Shown: positions 8,133-16,783 of the stretch, in pieces
How the letters are laid out: each line of letters starts with the position of its first letter
Position numbering within the stretch: position 1 is the stretch's first letter
Assembly (NCBI GenBank): GCA_028278555.1
Contig: JANQEA010000019.1
Span: 1-64,000 of the forward strand
Length of the DNA: 64,000 bases
Origin: Candidatus Bipolaricaulota bacterium
GTDB lineage: Bacteria > Bipolaricaulota > Bipolaricaulia > UBA7950 > UBA9294
Direction of reading: 5' to 3'
Position numbers and translations under genes: made by a program
The notes under the pieces: model-generated
The model's input: only the letters and a program-made list of their open reading frames with translations
Told to the model about the DNA's origin: nothing
The model's database searches: none

Positions 8133-9425
8133 ATGAATCGGAGGCTACTCCTAGTCGGTCTGTTGGGAATCGGCATGCTTCTCGCGGGAACGTTGGCGAT
8201 TCAGGGCGCCGAGAAGTGCAAGCAGGTGGATTACGAGCACGACGTCGTCGAGGAGCTGTGTGATCTGATGTCCCTACACGGCTGGGTGGATTCGTTCAAC
8301 GAGGCGATCGAGAAGGCGAAGTCGTACGAAGTGTACGATTGGCCCGAACTGCAGGATTGGAAGGATTACACGTCGTATCTCGCGTGGCTCGATCAAGACC
8401 TGCTGAAGTGGGTACCAATTCAGCAAGGGGACTCGCGGAATGTCTACGAGATGATCGTCCGGTTCTACTTCATTCTCGATCAGCCTCCGGTTGTGGATCT
8501 CCAGTCGCCGATCGAGCCGTGGAAAGAGAATCTCACTCCGCTATCAGCGTGGATGGTCAAGTTCGCCAGGGCGTGGGGCGCCTATCTCGACACCCCCGAG
8601 TCGGCGAAGCACGTGAAGACCTTCAAGGGCAACATCTGGTTCAACTGGGACGACTACATGCCTCCCCCGGCCAGCTATCTCACCAACCCCGACGACGACT
8701 GGAAGGCCTACCGGACCTTCAATCAGTTCTTCGCACGGCACGTGAAGCCGGGGAAGCGCCCGATCGCCGGTCTCTGTGATGACAGCGTGGTCGTCTCTCC
8801 GGCCGACAGCACGTTCGTCGGTTGGTGGCAGATCAACGATCGATCGGAGATCTACGTTCAGGAGACGGTACCCCTCCTTCACGTCAAGGGACTCAAGTGG
8901 TCGATCGAGGAACTCCTGAAGGACAGCGCGTACGCCGATCGCTTCAAGGGCGGCATCTTCTGTCACTTCTTCCTGAACAGCTACGACTACCATCGGTGGC
9001 ATTCGCCGGTTGGTGGCAAAGTTCTCGAGGCGCGGGTGATCCAGGGGCAGGTCTATCTCGACGTGACCACCCAACAGGTGATCGTTGAGGAGGGCGGTGT
9101 CGAGAAGAAGGTCACCGTCATCGATGCGGTCGACGGCACCGGCTACCAATTCCTCCAGACGCGAGGGCTGATCGTGATCGATTCGCCGATCGGTCTCGTC
9201 GCGTGCCTCCCGATGGGGATGGCGCAGGTTTCGTCGGTCGTGATCACCGCCGAGGAGGGTGTCACGCTCCGCAAGGGCGAGGAACTCGGCTACTTCCAGT
9301 TCGGCGGATCCGACTTCGTGCTCGTCTTCGAGCGGGCGAGTAACGTCGATCTGACGTGGCAGCCCGGTGTCCACAAGCGTCAAGGGATGTGCATCGGGCA
9401 CGCCTATCCGTACGGGATGGAGTAG
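8133..9425 (+). CDS. Exported phosphatidylserine decarboxylase-family protein
   Basis: A 430-residue protein. Residues 1-30 are a signal peptide or anchor (LLLVGLLGIGMLLAGTLA). An N-terminal PSDC-like region follows (about 35-165), then a phosphatidylserine-decarboxylase domain with FNQFFARHVKPGKRPI, SPADS, FFLNSYDYHRWHSPVGG and, near the C-terminus, FGGSDFVLVFE. The last corresponds to the LGST self-cleavage site at which the family makes its pyruvoyl group; the Ser is kept but the context is GGS, as in PsiD-like amino acid decarboxylases. The substrate may therefore be an amino acid or other amine precursor rather than phosphatidylserine. ATG 8133 follows AAGGAGGAG. Confidence 0.85.
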   Translation: MNRRLLLVGLLGIGMLLAGTLAIQGAEKCKQVDYEHDVVEELCDLMSLHGWVDSFNEAIEKAKSYEVYDWPELQDWKDYTSYLAWLDQDLLKWVPIQQGDSRNVYEMIVRFYFILDQPPVVDLQSPIEPWKENLTPLSAWMVKFARAWGAYLDTPESAKHVKTFKGNIWFNWDDYMPPPASYLTNPDDDWKAYRTFNQFFARHVKPGKRPIAGLCDDSVVVSPADSTFVGWWQINDRSEIYVQETVPLLHVKGLKWSIEELLKDSAYADRFKGGIFCHFFLNSYDYHRWHSPVGGKVLEARVIQGQVYLDVTTQQVIVEEGGVEKKVTVIDAVDGTGYQFLQTRGLIVIDSPIGLVACLPMGMAQVSSVVITAEEGVTLRKGEELGYFQFGGSDFVLVFERASNVDLTWQPGVHKRQGMCIGHAYPYGME

Positions 9426-9434
9426 AAGACCGGC

Positions 9435-9577
9435 TCAGTCGCCCGGCGCGAGCTGCCCGAGGCACCAGAAGATCGCGTTGGTCATCAGATCCCACGGTGC
9501 CCCGGGCATCCACTCCGGATGGATGCCGGTGAGAACGACCCGGCCAACGCCGTCGTTGGCCGCGACGATCGTTAGCC
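9435..9577 (-). pseudogene. Orphan 3' end of a ThuA/BPL_N-like (amidotransferase-fold) gene
   Basis: Read on the minus strand, this stretch encodes RLTIVAANDGVGRVVLTGIHPE and then LMTNAIFWCLGQLAPGD before a stop. That is the typical end of a type-1-glutamine-amidotransferase-fold protein (a GRVVL-x-x-HPE strand and a final LxxNAIxW helix). Nothing upstream continues it: the preceding sequence is the end of the unrelated repeat protein, whose TAA stop (9572-9574) falls inside this remnant. I infer a truncated gene whose 5' part was replaced. Confidence 0.6.
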
Positions 9578-11338
9578 GCCCGACTCGGCGGAGTCGTCGC
9601 GCTCGTAGATGGCGCGGCGATCCCGCATGCACGCCAAGACCTCGTAGAGTGGGCTAGTTTGAAACGCATACCAGCCCGAACTACCCTCGGCGTCGACGTA
9701 CTCCTCCCACCGCTGGAATCGATACGTGCTGCCGTCGACTCTGATGGTCTCCGGGGCCTCGACCGTGTGCCGGGTCCCCTTGGGGCAGCAGGATTCGAAC
9801 GGCGTCGTCTTCACTTCGGTCCCGTCGATCGTCATTCCGACGGCGACCCCGTCGTCCGTGCTTTGCTCCTGGACCGAGGGCAAGCCGTCGCCGATCAGAT
9901 GCGCAGTCACGGTCCTGCAATCGTCGCCCGAGGATGGGCTCGTCCCGCTCTGCCGCGGCGGCGTGTAGTCGTAGACGGCGCGGATCTGGCCCTTCTCGAC
10001 GACCGTCACCGTCACATGGTTCTTCTCGGCGAAGCGCTGCCATTTCTTCTCTGCCTTGCTGTAGCGCTCCCAGTAGCGGAACTCGAAGCGATCGCCGTCG
10101 CTCACGAAGACGTCGCTAGCAAAGATCGTCACCGTCGTCCCTTGTGCGACGCACAGCTCAAACGGAGTCGTTCTCTCCTCAGTCGAATTCGTGATCAACG
10201 GCGCCGGAACCGGATTGGCGCCGTACCCCGCCCGGACGGTGAGGCAAACGTCGGACTGGTTTGCGGCTTGCGTGCTCGATGGCGCACCGTAGACGGCGCG
10301 AATCTGCCCCTTCTCGAGAACCGTGACGGCCACTTCGTTCGTGTCGGCGAACCGCTCCCACTTCTGTACGATCTTGTTGTAGTGCTCCCAGTAGAGGAAG
10401 TTGAAACGGTTGCCTCCGCTCTCGAACGTGTCGGGAGCCCGCACCGTCTGCAGCGTTCCCGCCGGGACGCACAGCTCGAACAGGGCCGTCTTCTCTTGCG
10501 TACCGTTGACGATAAGCGAAACGGGGAGCGGATTGGCGCCGTAGCCGGCGCGCACGGTAAGACAGACGTTCGAGCTGGCTTGGGCTGTAGCCGAGTTCTC
10601 GAAGACGGCTCGATAACTGTGCTGTTCGTTGACGGCAACACTGATCTCGTAGTTCGTCGAGTACGGCTCCCAGTCTCCGCCGGCCTTCCGCTCCCACTGC
10701 ACGAACGGAACCACCTCGTTGGCCTCATCCCGAATCACAGCTGCCGCGTTGAGAGTGTACAGGTCTCCGGCTGACCCGCAGAGATCAAATGGCGCGTGTT
10801 TCAACTCAGGCGGCCCGACAACGGGCTGCGCCGCAACCGCTATCACGGGATTGGCCGCGGTCGTGGTCGCTGGCAGGAACAGGAACCCGGGCTCCCTGTG
10901 GATCGCGAGAATCTCCATGCAGGCTTCCACTGAACCCGTTCCCACTTCGCCAGACCCCGAACCAACGGTGTCGATGCGTATTGTCAACTCGACCAGCGGA
11001 CACCCGGCCTGATCGACGAACGCGTAGACGAGAATGATCTCTCCGGGGTGTTGCAAGGTCCCGGTGAGCGTGCCGATTCCGATCGGGGCGATCAGATCGA
11101 ACGTCGCACCCGTCGGCAGGTTCGTAGACGTTCGCTCGTATCCGGCGTACGGGTATCCCGAGAGGATCGTCAACACATCAGCCTGCATCCTTCGAGCTAC
11201 CTGGATGGGGGATCCGGCATCGACCTCGCCGAACACCCATGTGAGACGCAGTGGCTCAGCGCAGTCGGGTCCGGTTGAGGCCAGTGCTACAACAGCCGCG
11301 CCAATCGCGATCAACAGAATCTTCGCTACCGTTCTCAT
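9572..11338 (-). CDS. Secreted repeat protein (InlB B-repeat-like units)
   Basis: A 588-residue protein with a signal peptide (about 1-25). A first domain (about 28-190) is followed by four related units of roughly 95-115 residues. Each has a Cys-containing strand (CLTVRAGYGANP in the middle two), a second Cys (FELCV or equivalent), and an FxYWExYxKxxxKWxxFA block ending in a V-x-V-x-E-KGQIRAVY strand. Such units resemble divergent bacterial beta-grasp repeats of surface proteins. The paired Cys suggest extracytoplasmic disulphides. It probably binds at the cell surface. Start 11338 follows AGGAGGTCGGT. Confidence 0.8.
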   Translation of the reverse strand: MRTVAKILLIAIGAAVVALASTGPDCAEPLRLTWVFGEVDAGSPIQVARRMQADVLTILSGYPYAGYERTSTNLPTGATFDLIAPIGIGTLTGTLQHPGEIILVYAFVDQAGCPLVELTIRIDTVGSGSGEVGTGSVEACMEILAIHREPGFLFLPATTTAANPVIAVAAQPVVGPPELKHAPFDLCGSAGDLYTLNAAAVIRDEANEVVPFVQWERKAGGDWEPYSTNYEISVAVNEQHSYRAVFENSATAQASSNVCLTVRAGYGANPLPVSLIVNGTQEKTALFELCVPAGTLQTVRAPDTFESGGNRFNFLYWEHYNKIVQKWERFADTNEVAVTVLEKGQIRAVYGAPSSTQAANQSDVCLTVRAGYGANPVPAPLITNSTEERTTPFELCVAQGTTVTIFASDVFVSDGDRFEFRYWERYSKAEKKWQRFAEKNHVTVTVVEKGQIRAVYDYTPPRQSGTSPSSGDDCRTVTAHLIGDGLPSVQEQSTDDGVAVGMTIDGTEVKTTPFESCCPKGTRHTVEAPETIRVDGSTYRFQRWEEYVDAEGSSGWYAFQTSPLYEVLACMRDRRAIYERDDSAESGG

Positions 11339-11725
11339 ACCGACCTCCTGGTGTGCTCCCGTCTCAGCGTGTGTACGCGCCTACTTCCCTGTCTGTGGGG
11401 CGCCTCAAGTTCTGTCACTCTTGAGCCACAAGGTGTTCGGATCCTGGCGAACCCTCCTCCGACATCCACCGCTCGATCGCTTGCTCACGAGTCGCTCTCG
11501 ATCGAGATGAGGCTGTGACATTCCACTCTATCCTCGGACCCGAGGCGCGACTCATTCACGCTATAGTCATGCGGCGAATACATGAGACAGCATAGAATAC
11601 CAGATGATGACAAGTGAAGAGAATGGGGTTTGTGGCTTCGATGGCAGTTCGCACTGCCTCGTGTCGGACAGACTCCTCGCCACTCGGGTACCATGGCTTC
11701 GAAGAAGGATCGGAGGTCATCGCTG
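11339..11725. other. Intergenic region without recognised gene
   Basis: Between two divergent genes. I find no conserved coding frame, RNA or strong hairpin in these 387 bases. It presumably holds the divergent promoters; TAGAAT near 11594 is a possible -10 for the plus-strand gene. Confidence 0.5.
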
Positions 11726-12127
11726 ATGGAAGATGTGAGAGATCCGAAGCTGAAGCCGCGCGAGATCGTCATCCTCGCCGAGGACTACGATGCTCTGGTC
11801 TCATGGCACGTCGACGTACTCGGTTTCCGAATCGTCAAGCAGTTCTCGGACGGGTACCGGTACGCCAATCTGGAGACCGAGTCCGGTATCCGGGTCGGCA
11901 TCGCACCTGCGAAGGAGGTCGGTGTGACGCCCAGCGATCGTGTGAACAACACCGTTCTCCTTCAGATCGAGGTGGCCGATGTGAGGACCTTCTTCGAGTA
12001 CCTGCAAGAGGAGGGGGGAGCCGTGACCTTCGGGCCCTCGTTCGATCAGGCCGGCGGATTCTGGTACGGAGGGATCGCTGACCCGGAAGGGAATCCGATC
12101 TGGGTCGTCGACGAGAACTGTCCGTAG
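11726..12127 (+). CDS. VOC/glyoxalase-family protein
   Basis: A 133-residue protein with the VOC fold: VILAEDYDALVSWHVDVLGFRIVKQF at the start, NTVLLQIEVADV in the middle and IADPEGNPIWVVDE at the end, the last being a hallmark of glyoxalase/bleomycin-resistance-type proteins. Enzymatic role is unknown. Start 11726 is preferred because GGAGG (11712-11716) lies 9 bases upstream; in-frame ATGs at 11693 and 11630 lack such a site. Confidence 0.82.
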   Translation: MEDVRDPKLKPREIVILAEDYDALVSWHVDVLGFRIVKQFSDGYRYANLETESGIRVGIAPAKEVGVTPSDRVNNTVLLQIEVADVRTFFEYLQEEGGAVTFGPSFDQAGGFWYGGIADPEGNPIWVVDENCP

Positions 12128-12359
12128 CGTACGCACAAGTCTTGCGCAAGCCCACGTAGCGATTGGCAGCGGCAACCGATCGCCGATCAGGGTTGGTGTA
12201 GCGCTTCGCCGCCCAGCAGTCCGTGCGATTCAAGGGTCCGATGTCCTCAGATCGCTTGAACTCCTAGGTGACTGAAGATCGGATAACGCTATTCAGAACG
12301 TCACTTGACGAACCGAATTCAAGCGGGATGATGCGTCTCCACGAAGGGGGTTGAGACGC

Positions 12360-13532
12360 ATGAGTGAGGGCACGAAGACGTTCAGGCTGACCTACCGGCA
12401 TGACGTGATCGAGGGTTCACCCTATGACGCCGGGAAGCTGCAAGGAGAGCAGCTGGCGGCGGAGGATTGGCGGGGTTCGTTCACCGGGAAGCCGCCGTTT
12501 CTCGACTTCTACACGCAGGAGGAGGCGGAGCATGCGCTCCGGGTTGCGGAGAGGCACTCCCCGGGGATCGCCGATGAGATCCTCGGTGCCTCGGAAGGCT
12601 CGGGTGTTCCGATCGAGCAGATGACGTTCCTCGGCGGATGCGTGACGGTCGACGGTCGCCGCGTCCCGACACTCTGGGCAGAGAATGGCGCATCCCCCGG
12701 ACGAACCCTAGTTGGCGGGTGCAGCCACTTCTACCTTCCTTGGAGGCTGAATCCGGATGGGCACGTCCGGATGGGGGTCAACTACGATTGCCATCCCGAG
12801 ATGCAGGAGCTCCGCCTCTGCACCACGCGAATCGAAGGGAAGGCGGCGCACATCGCGCTCTCGGACAACGTGTTCGGCCGCGTGAGCGGACTGAACGAGC
12901 ACGGGTTCGGCGCGACGAGCTCCCTCGGCTCGCCGCTCTCCGAGGTGCGCGTAGCCGGACTGACCTACAACATGGTCTCCCGGATCCTGCTCGACCGATG
13001 CGAGTCGGTCTCCGAAGCGCTCGACGTATTGGACGATCTTCCGATCGCGTGGTACTCGAACTACATCCTTACCGATCGGTCGGGCCATGCCGCCTTCGTC
13101 GAGATCGCCTGCGCCGAGAGGGCCGTCCGACGATACGGGCCTGATGAGTCACAGGCGATCTGGGCGACGAACCACTACACGCTGCCGGAGATGGACGCCT
13201 ACGCGCCGCTCCGGATGAGACAGTCGGTGGGGCGGTGGGAGTTCCTTCGCGAGCGCCTGGAAAATGCAGATGCTCCGATCGAACGGCCGCACGATCTCCT
13301 GGCGGCACCCTATCCAGAGGGTCTACGCGTTGCGCACTACCTCGACGGGCTCGGGACGCTCAACTCGATGGTTCTCGATCTCGATGCGCGGTCGATCGAC
13401 ATCTGCTTCGGCCCGGCGGACCGGAATCCGTGGCAGACGTTCGATCTCGAGACGCCAGTCGGCTCGACGTTCTACGACATCGAAATCGAGAACGTGCCGG
13501 CACCGAGGGAGTTCTGGGCGAAGCAGTTGTAG
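12360..13532 (+). CDS. C45-family Ntn hydrolase / acyltransferase-like protein
   Basis: A 390-residue protein resembling the C45 autoproteolytic acyltransferase family (isopenicillin-N acyltransferase and relatives). The proposed processing site and nucleophile is the Cys of VGGCSHFYLPW, followed at the expected distance by RMGVNYD and the GLNEHGFGAT segment. No signal peptide is visible, so it should be cytosolic. Such enzymes hydrolyse or transfer acyl groups on linear amides. ATG 12360 follows GAAGGGGG with 7-8 bases spacing. Confidence 0.8.
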   Translation: MSEGTKTFRLTYRHDVIEGSPYDAGKLQGEQLAAEDWRGSFTGKPPFLDFYTQEEAEHALRVAERHSPGIADEILGASEGSGVPIEQMTFLGGCVTVDGRRVPTLWAENGASPGRTLVGGCSHFYLPWRLNPDGHVRMGVNYDCHPEMQELRLCTTRIEGKAAHIALSDNVFGRVSGLNEHGFGATSSLGSPLSEVRVAGLTYNMVSRILLDRCESVSEALDVLDDLPIAWYSNYILTDRSGHAAFVEIACAERAVRRYGPDESQAIWATNHYTLPEMDAYAPLRMRQSVGRWEFLRERLENADAPIERPHDLLAAPYPEGLRVAHYLDGLGTLNSMVLDLDARSIDICFGPADRNPWQTFDLETPVGSTFYDIEIENVPAPREFWAKQL

Positions 13533-13572
13533 GCACTCGCGGCGGCGTCCGTCAGAGGGTCGCTCCAGAAGA

Positions 13573-14598
13573 TCAGAAGAGCTGAGCAGCAAACAGAAGG
13601 AGCAGCGCCCCCGCAGCGAGGAGCGTACCAAGGAGTGAGACCCTCTTTGCTACATCGGTTGACTCGAGCTCGGGAAGGTAGTCGTCCATCAGTTCGAAGA
13701 AGCGCTCGTCGTACTCCTCCAGTGTCATCCCGAACCGGCTCGTGAACGCCTCGGCGAAGGTCATCCCATCGGCGATGTCCGTGAAGACGGCGATGGCATC
13801 GTGCGGCGACTTGCCCAGCCCGACCGGATCGATCAGGTACTCGACGGCCAACTGGTTCATCGGATAGACGTAGTCCACGTAGGCTCGGATCATGTCGGGA
13901 TCCGAGTAGTCACCCACGTCCGCGTCCGTCCGGTATCCGACCGGGCTGACCCTCCCGTACTCCTCGGTCAACCGATTCAGATCCTCGAGGCTTCGGACGA
14001 CCGGGCCGGAGGTGCCGCCCGAAATCGCCTCAGCGAGCCCCTCGCTGTACCACATGTGCACCCGGATCGAGACCGGAGTGTGTGCGGTATCGCGACCCTT
14101 CAGAAGAGCCTCCACCACATGCACCAACTCGTGCTTGACGACCCGCTTGTAGTTTCCCAGGTTCCGGCTTCGCTCCGTGTGATCGAGCGACCAGATGATC
14201 AGTCCCGCATAGTAGCCGCGAGCGCCCCAGCTCTGTGGGTAGTACTCCTTGTAGGCGTAGATATGGATCTTCTCCTGGCCGTGGGGGAAGCGAAACATAA
14301 GCTCCGGAATAATCCCAAAGTCCGCGGTCAGCTCGTCGAGGATCTCCTCACAGATTCGCGCGACGGACTTCCGCGCTGCAGGGCTCGCGGCGTCGCTGTA
14401 GACGACGAAATGCTCGCTCTCGAACGGGCGGCCGTCGTGAGGCCACTGCTCGCGCGAATACCAGGAGCCCGCGTCGATCATCTCGTTCGGCTCGGCCTCC
14501 GGAAGGGGGAATGAGCGAGGAGTGCGGAGCCCGAATGCGACGATCCCCAAGAAGGCCGCCACGATCCAGACCAGCTTCGCTGCGTCGGATGAAGTCAT
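13573..14598 (-). CDS. Membrane-anchored gluzincin-type metallopeptidase
   Basis: A 341-residue protein with an N-terminal hydrophobic segment (about 9-23) and a second at the C-terminus (LLGTLLAAGALLLLFAAQLF), so the catalytic part is held at the outer face. The HELVHV motif (HExxH) and a downstream YSEGLAEA glutamate form the zinc site of peptidase MA-like gluzincins. Start 14598 follows GCGGAGGCGAG. Genes downstream on the same strand do not continue it directly. Confidence 0.85.
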   Translation of the reverse strand: MTSSDAAKLVWIVAAFLGIVAFGLRTPRSFPLPEAEPNEMIDAGSWYSREQWPHDGRPFESEHFVVYSDAASPAARKSVARICEEILDELTADFGIIPELMFRFPHGQEKIHIYAYKEYYPQSWGARGYYAGLIIWSLDHTERSRNLGNYKRVVKHELVHVVEALLKGRDTAHTPVSIRVHMWYSEGLAEAISGGTSGPVVRSLEDLNRLTEEYGRVSPVGYRTDADVGDYSDPDMIRAYVDYVYPMNQLAVEYLIDPVGLGKSPHDAIAVFTDIADGMTFAEAFTSRFGMTLEEYDERFFELMDDYLPELESTDVAKRVSLLGTLLAAGALLLLFAAQLF

Positions 14599-14707
14599 CT
14601 CGCCTCCGCGCTAGGAATGGTCTGGAGTTTCGCTTGCGTAGCGATCGCCCTCAAGCGACTCGTGGGTTCAGCGCGGTTCTCTGCTGCAAGAAGCTGAGTG
14701 AGTCTCT

Positions 14708-15298
14708 CTAGTGCTCGATGTAGAGAACCTGGAGTCGCACTACGCTCCCAACGACGTTGGTATTTCCTGTAGCGATCCAACCTCCCGCTTCGAGCATCAG
14801 CCACGTCCCAGAGGAATCGCGCGCGATCGCTTCAGACGACTCGGCGGGCTCGAGCGTTCCGAGTGCATCGAACGCTTCGTCCGGCCCGAATCGTGTGACG
14901 ACAGCGACTCCTCCCGCAGGGACTGAGACTGTGACTGCGGGTGCCACTGGCACGTCGAGAATCTTTCCCGAGACGGGAAGTGCATCGACATCGCCTGTGA
15001 CCTCGGCGGCGTCCAGGGAAACCCAACCGGCTGGCTCGTCCAGACGGAGCCAGCCGCCAGCGTCATCACGGGCGATCGCCTTCGCGGAGAGACCGGGCCC
15101 GAGAAAGCCGATCCGATCGTATTCTCTTCCGGGGCCGGCCTTGAGAACCACAAGGCTGTACGGGAGTCCCGGCGGATCGTAGTTGTGGACGATCACGGAA
15201 GCTGCTCTCTCCATCTGAGGGAGAGTCGCGAGTATCAGCCAGATGCCTGCGGCGATCGCTCCTAGGGCGACGACCAGCAACAAGATCCGTGAGTTCAA
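14708..15298 (-). CDS. Membrane-anchored protein with two SH3-like repeats
   Basis: A 196-residue protein with an N-terminal anchor (about 4-26) and two repeats of a bacterial-SH3-like pattern. Each has a VxxGPxxxYDxIGxLxPG-like strand, an AIARDxxGxWLxL strand and a GWI/V strand (about 38-105 and 115-185). Bacterial SH3 domains often bind the cell wall. The start is a TTG (15298), supported by AAGGAGGTCCCAC immediately before it. It lies between the gluzincin and the exported Ntn hydrolase on the same strand, with short gaps. Confidence 0.75.
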   Translation of the reverse strand: MNSRILLLVVALGAIAAGIWLILATLPQMERAASVIVHNYDPPGLPYSLVVLKAGPGREYDRIGFLGPGLSAKAIARDDAGGWLRLDEPAGWVSLDAAEVTGDVDALPVSGKILDVPVAPAVTVSVPAGGVAVVTRFGPDEAFDALGTLEPAESSEAIARDSSGTWLMLEAGGWIATGNTNVVGSVVRLQVLYIEH

Positions 15299-15324
15299 GT
15301 GGGACCTCCTTCTGCGAGCTTCGG

Positions 15325-16710
15325 CTACGGATCGATCAGTAGAACTACAATCCCCAGGAGTCCGATCACGACGAGGCCTGCTCCGATCCAGAACGCGAGT
15401 GGGAAGTGAAGTCCGGTACTCGAGTCGGATCGATCGGCCGCGAAGCTCAGTAGGGGCGCCATGAACTCCGGAAGAGGGCTAAACTGCGGGTGCGCCGAGA
15501 CCTTCCTTGCCGTGCTGTAGACAGTTCGCCCATCGGGTAACTGGAGTTCAAGCATCGCCCCCTCGACGTCTCCGCTGGTGTTGCGCTGGAACGTAACATC
15601 GATGCTGTTCAGCGTGTTCATGGTCGCTGTCCGGAAACGGTCCTCACCGAAAGGGACGAGTTCGAGCGATATCCCCTCGGGACACGCGACCAAGCACAGA
15701 CGATCTCCGACGCGCTCGACCGTGAAGGCATCGAGGTTGAGGGGTGGAGACGAGAAGAGATCCTCCACAGGGAGGGCGTAGTGGCCGGCCAGTTCCCGGT
15801 ACGTTGCAGGATCCGCATCCGGAGTGCGGAAGGACGAAACCGTACGTGCGAAGATCTCGATCTCCTTGTCGCGCCAGGCCTCATACGCCGGATTGATGGG
15901 GAAGAGCTCGAACAGCCGGATCGCTTGCTCTCCGTGTGCAAGTTTCTCACGAAGATCGAGGACGATCGGGTGGAGGAAGTCGTGATAGAGGTAGCATGTG
16001 ATCGTCAACGCGCGAAGATCGTAGATCGTTGAGTAGATTGTGCCGCTCCCACCCCGGTGCTCGACGTGGACGGCATCGAGGACGTCTCGGAACAGCTCGA
16101 CCGCAAACGCTTCCGCACTTTCCAGCATTGCGGTTGCCGTGAGGAAGCGTTTACAAGTGATCTCGTCTGGCGGCGTCGACGACTGGAGGAAGTTGGTCGA
16201 TACGAGGTAGTCCCCCGACTTCCGGACGATTCCGCTTCCCTCGAACAACGCGGCATCGCCGGAAGCGTCACAGAAGAATGCCTTCCCGTCCCAGGTCCCG
16301 GGGAAGTCGTGAGCGTTGTAGAACGCCAGAACATCCTCCACGGTTGTACACGTCTCCAGCGCGTGCAGTGGCCAGAATCCTATGTATAGCGGGCGCCCAT
16401 CACCGGCGACATCGACGGGCGGGATCGTCAGGCTGTCATAGACGAGTCCATGCTCATTCATGCCTCCCTGGACGATTCCCTCGGTCCCGATGAGGAAGCG
16501 TCCGTACGCCTCCACCGTCGCGGGGAGGAACCAGATGTTGATGATGGGATTCCCGTGATCCTCATTGTTCCCGACCAGGACGAGATCGCCGTCGACGCCG
16601 GCGAAGGTTGTGCAACTCTGTGGGATGTATGCTTGTGCGGTGTGCCACGATACGGCAAGCGTAGTTAGCACGACTACGAGCGCGAGTTTTGTTGCTGAGT
16701 TTTGACTCAT
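15325..16710 (-). CDS. Exported, membrane-anchored Cys-Ntn hydrolase-like protein
   Basis: A 461-residue protein. A signal peptide (about 9-27, ending AQA) precedes C33 in SCTTFAGVDGDLVLVGNNEDHGN, the Cys-TTF....GNNED signature of N-terminal-nucleophile hydrolases acting on linear amides (penicillin V/bile-salt or aminopeptidase-like). GGMNEHGLVYDS is the second family landmark. A C-terminal hydrophobic segment (about 437-458) would anchor it. Downstream of the hydrolase, about 330-430 is beta-rich and resembles a lipocalin-like extension. Start 16710 begins the signal peptide; the longer frame upstream has no signal. Confidence 0.82.
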   Translation of the reverse strand: MSQNSATKLALVVVLTTLAVSWHTAQAYIPQSCTTFAGVDGDLVLVGNNEDHGNPIINIWFLPATVEAYGRFLIGTEGIVQGGMNEHGLVYDSLTIPPVDVAGDGRPLYIGFWPLHALETCTTVEDVLAFYNAHDFPGTWDGKAFFCDASGDAALFEGSGIVRKSGDYLVSTNFLQSSTPPDEITCKRFLTATAMLESAEAFAVELFRDVLDAVHVEHRGGSGTIYSTIYDLRALTITCYLYHDFLHPIVLDLREKLAHGEQAIRLFELFPINPAYEAWRDKEIEIFARTVSSFRTPDADPATYRELAGHYALPVEDLFSSPPLNLDAFTVERVGDRLCLVACPEGISLELVPFGEDRFRTATMNTLNSIDVTFQRNTSGDVEGAMLELQLPDGRTVYSTARKVSAHPQFSPLPEFMAPLLSFAADRSDSSTGLHFPLAFWIGAGLVVIGLLGIVVLLIDP

Positions 16711-16783
16711 TCCGACGGGATCGTAGCAGGCGGTGCCTCGGTCAGCAATCTGTCTCATGCAGAGGTCGGGAACATGAGAAGGT

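Noticed and set aside
9871..10119. Separate genes on the plus strand opposite the repeat protein
   Set aside because: They are shadows of the repeat protein, which has a signal peptide and a ribosome site and continues uninterrupted.
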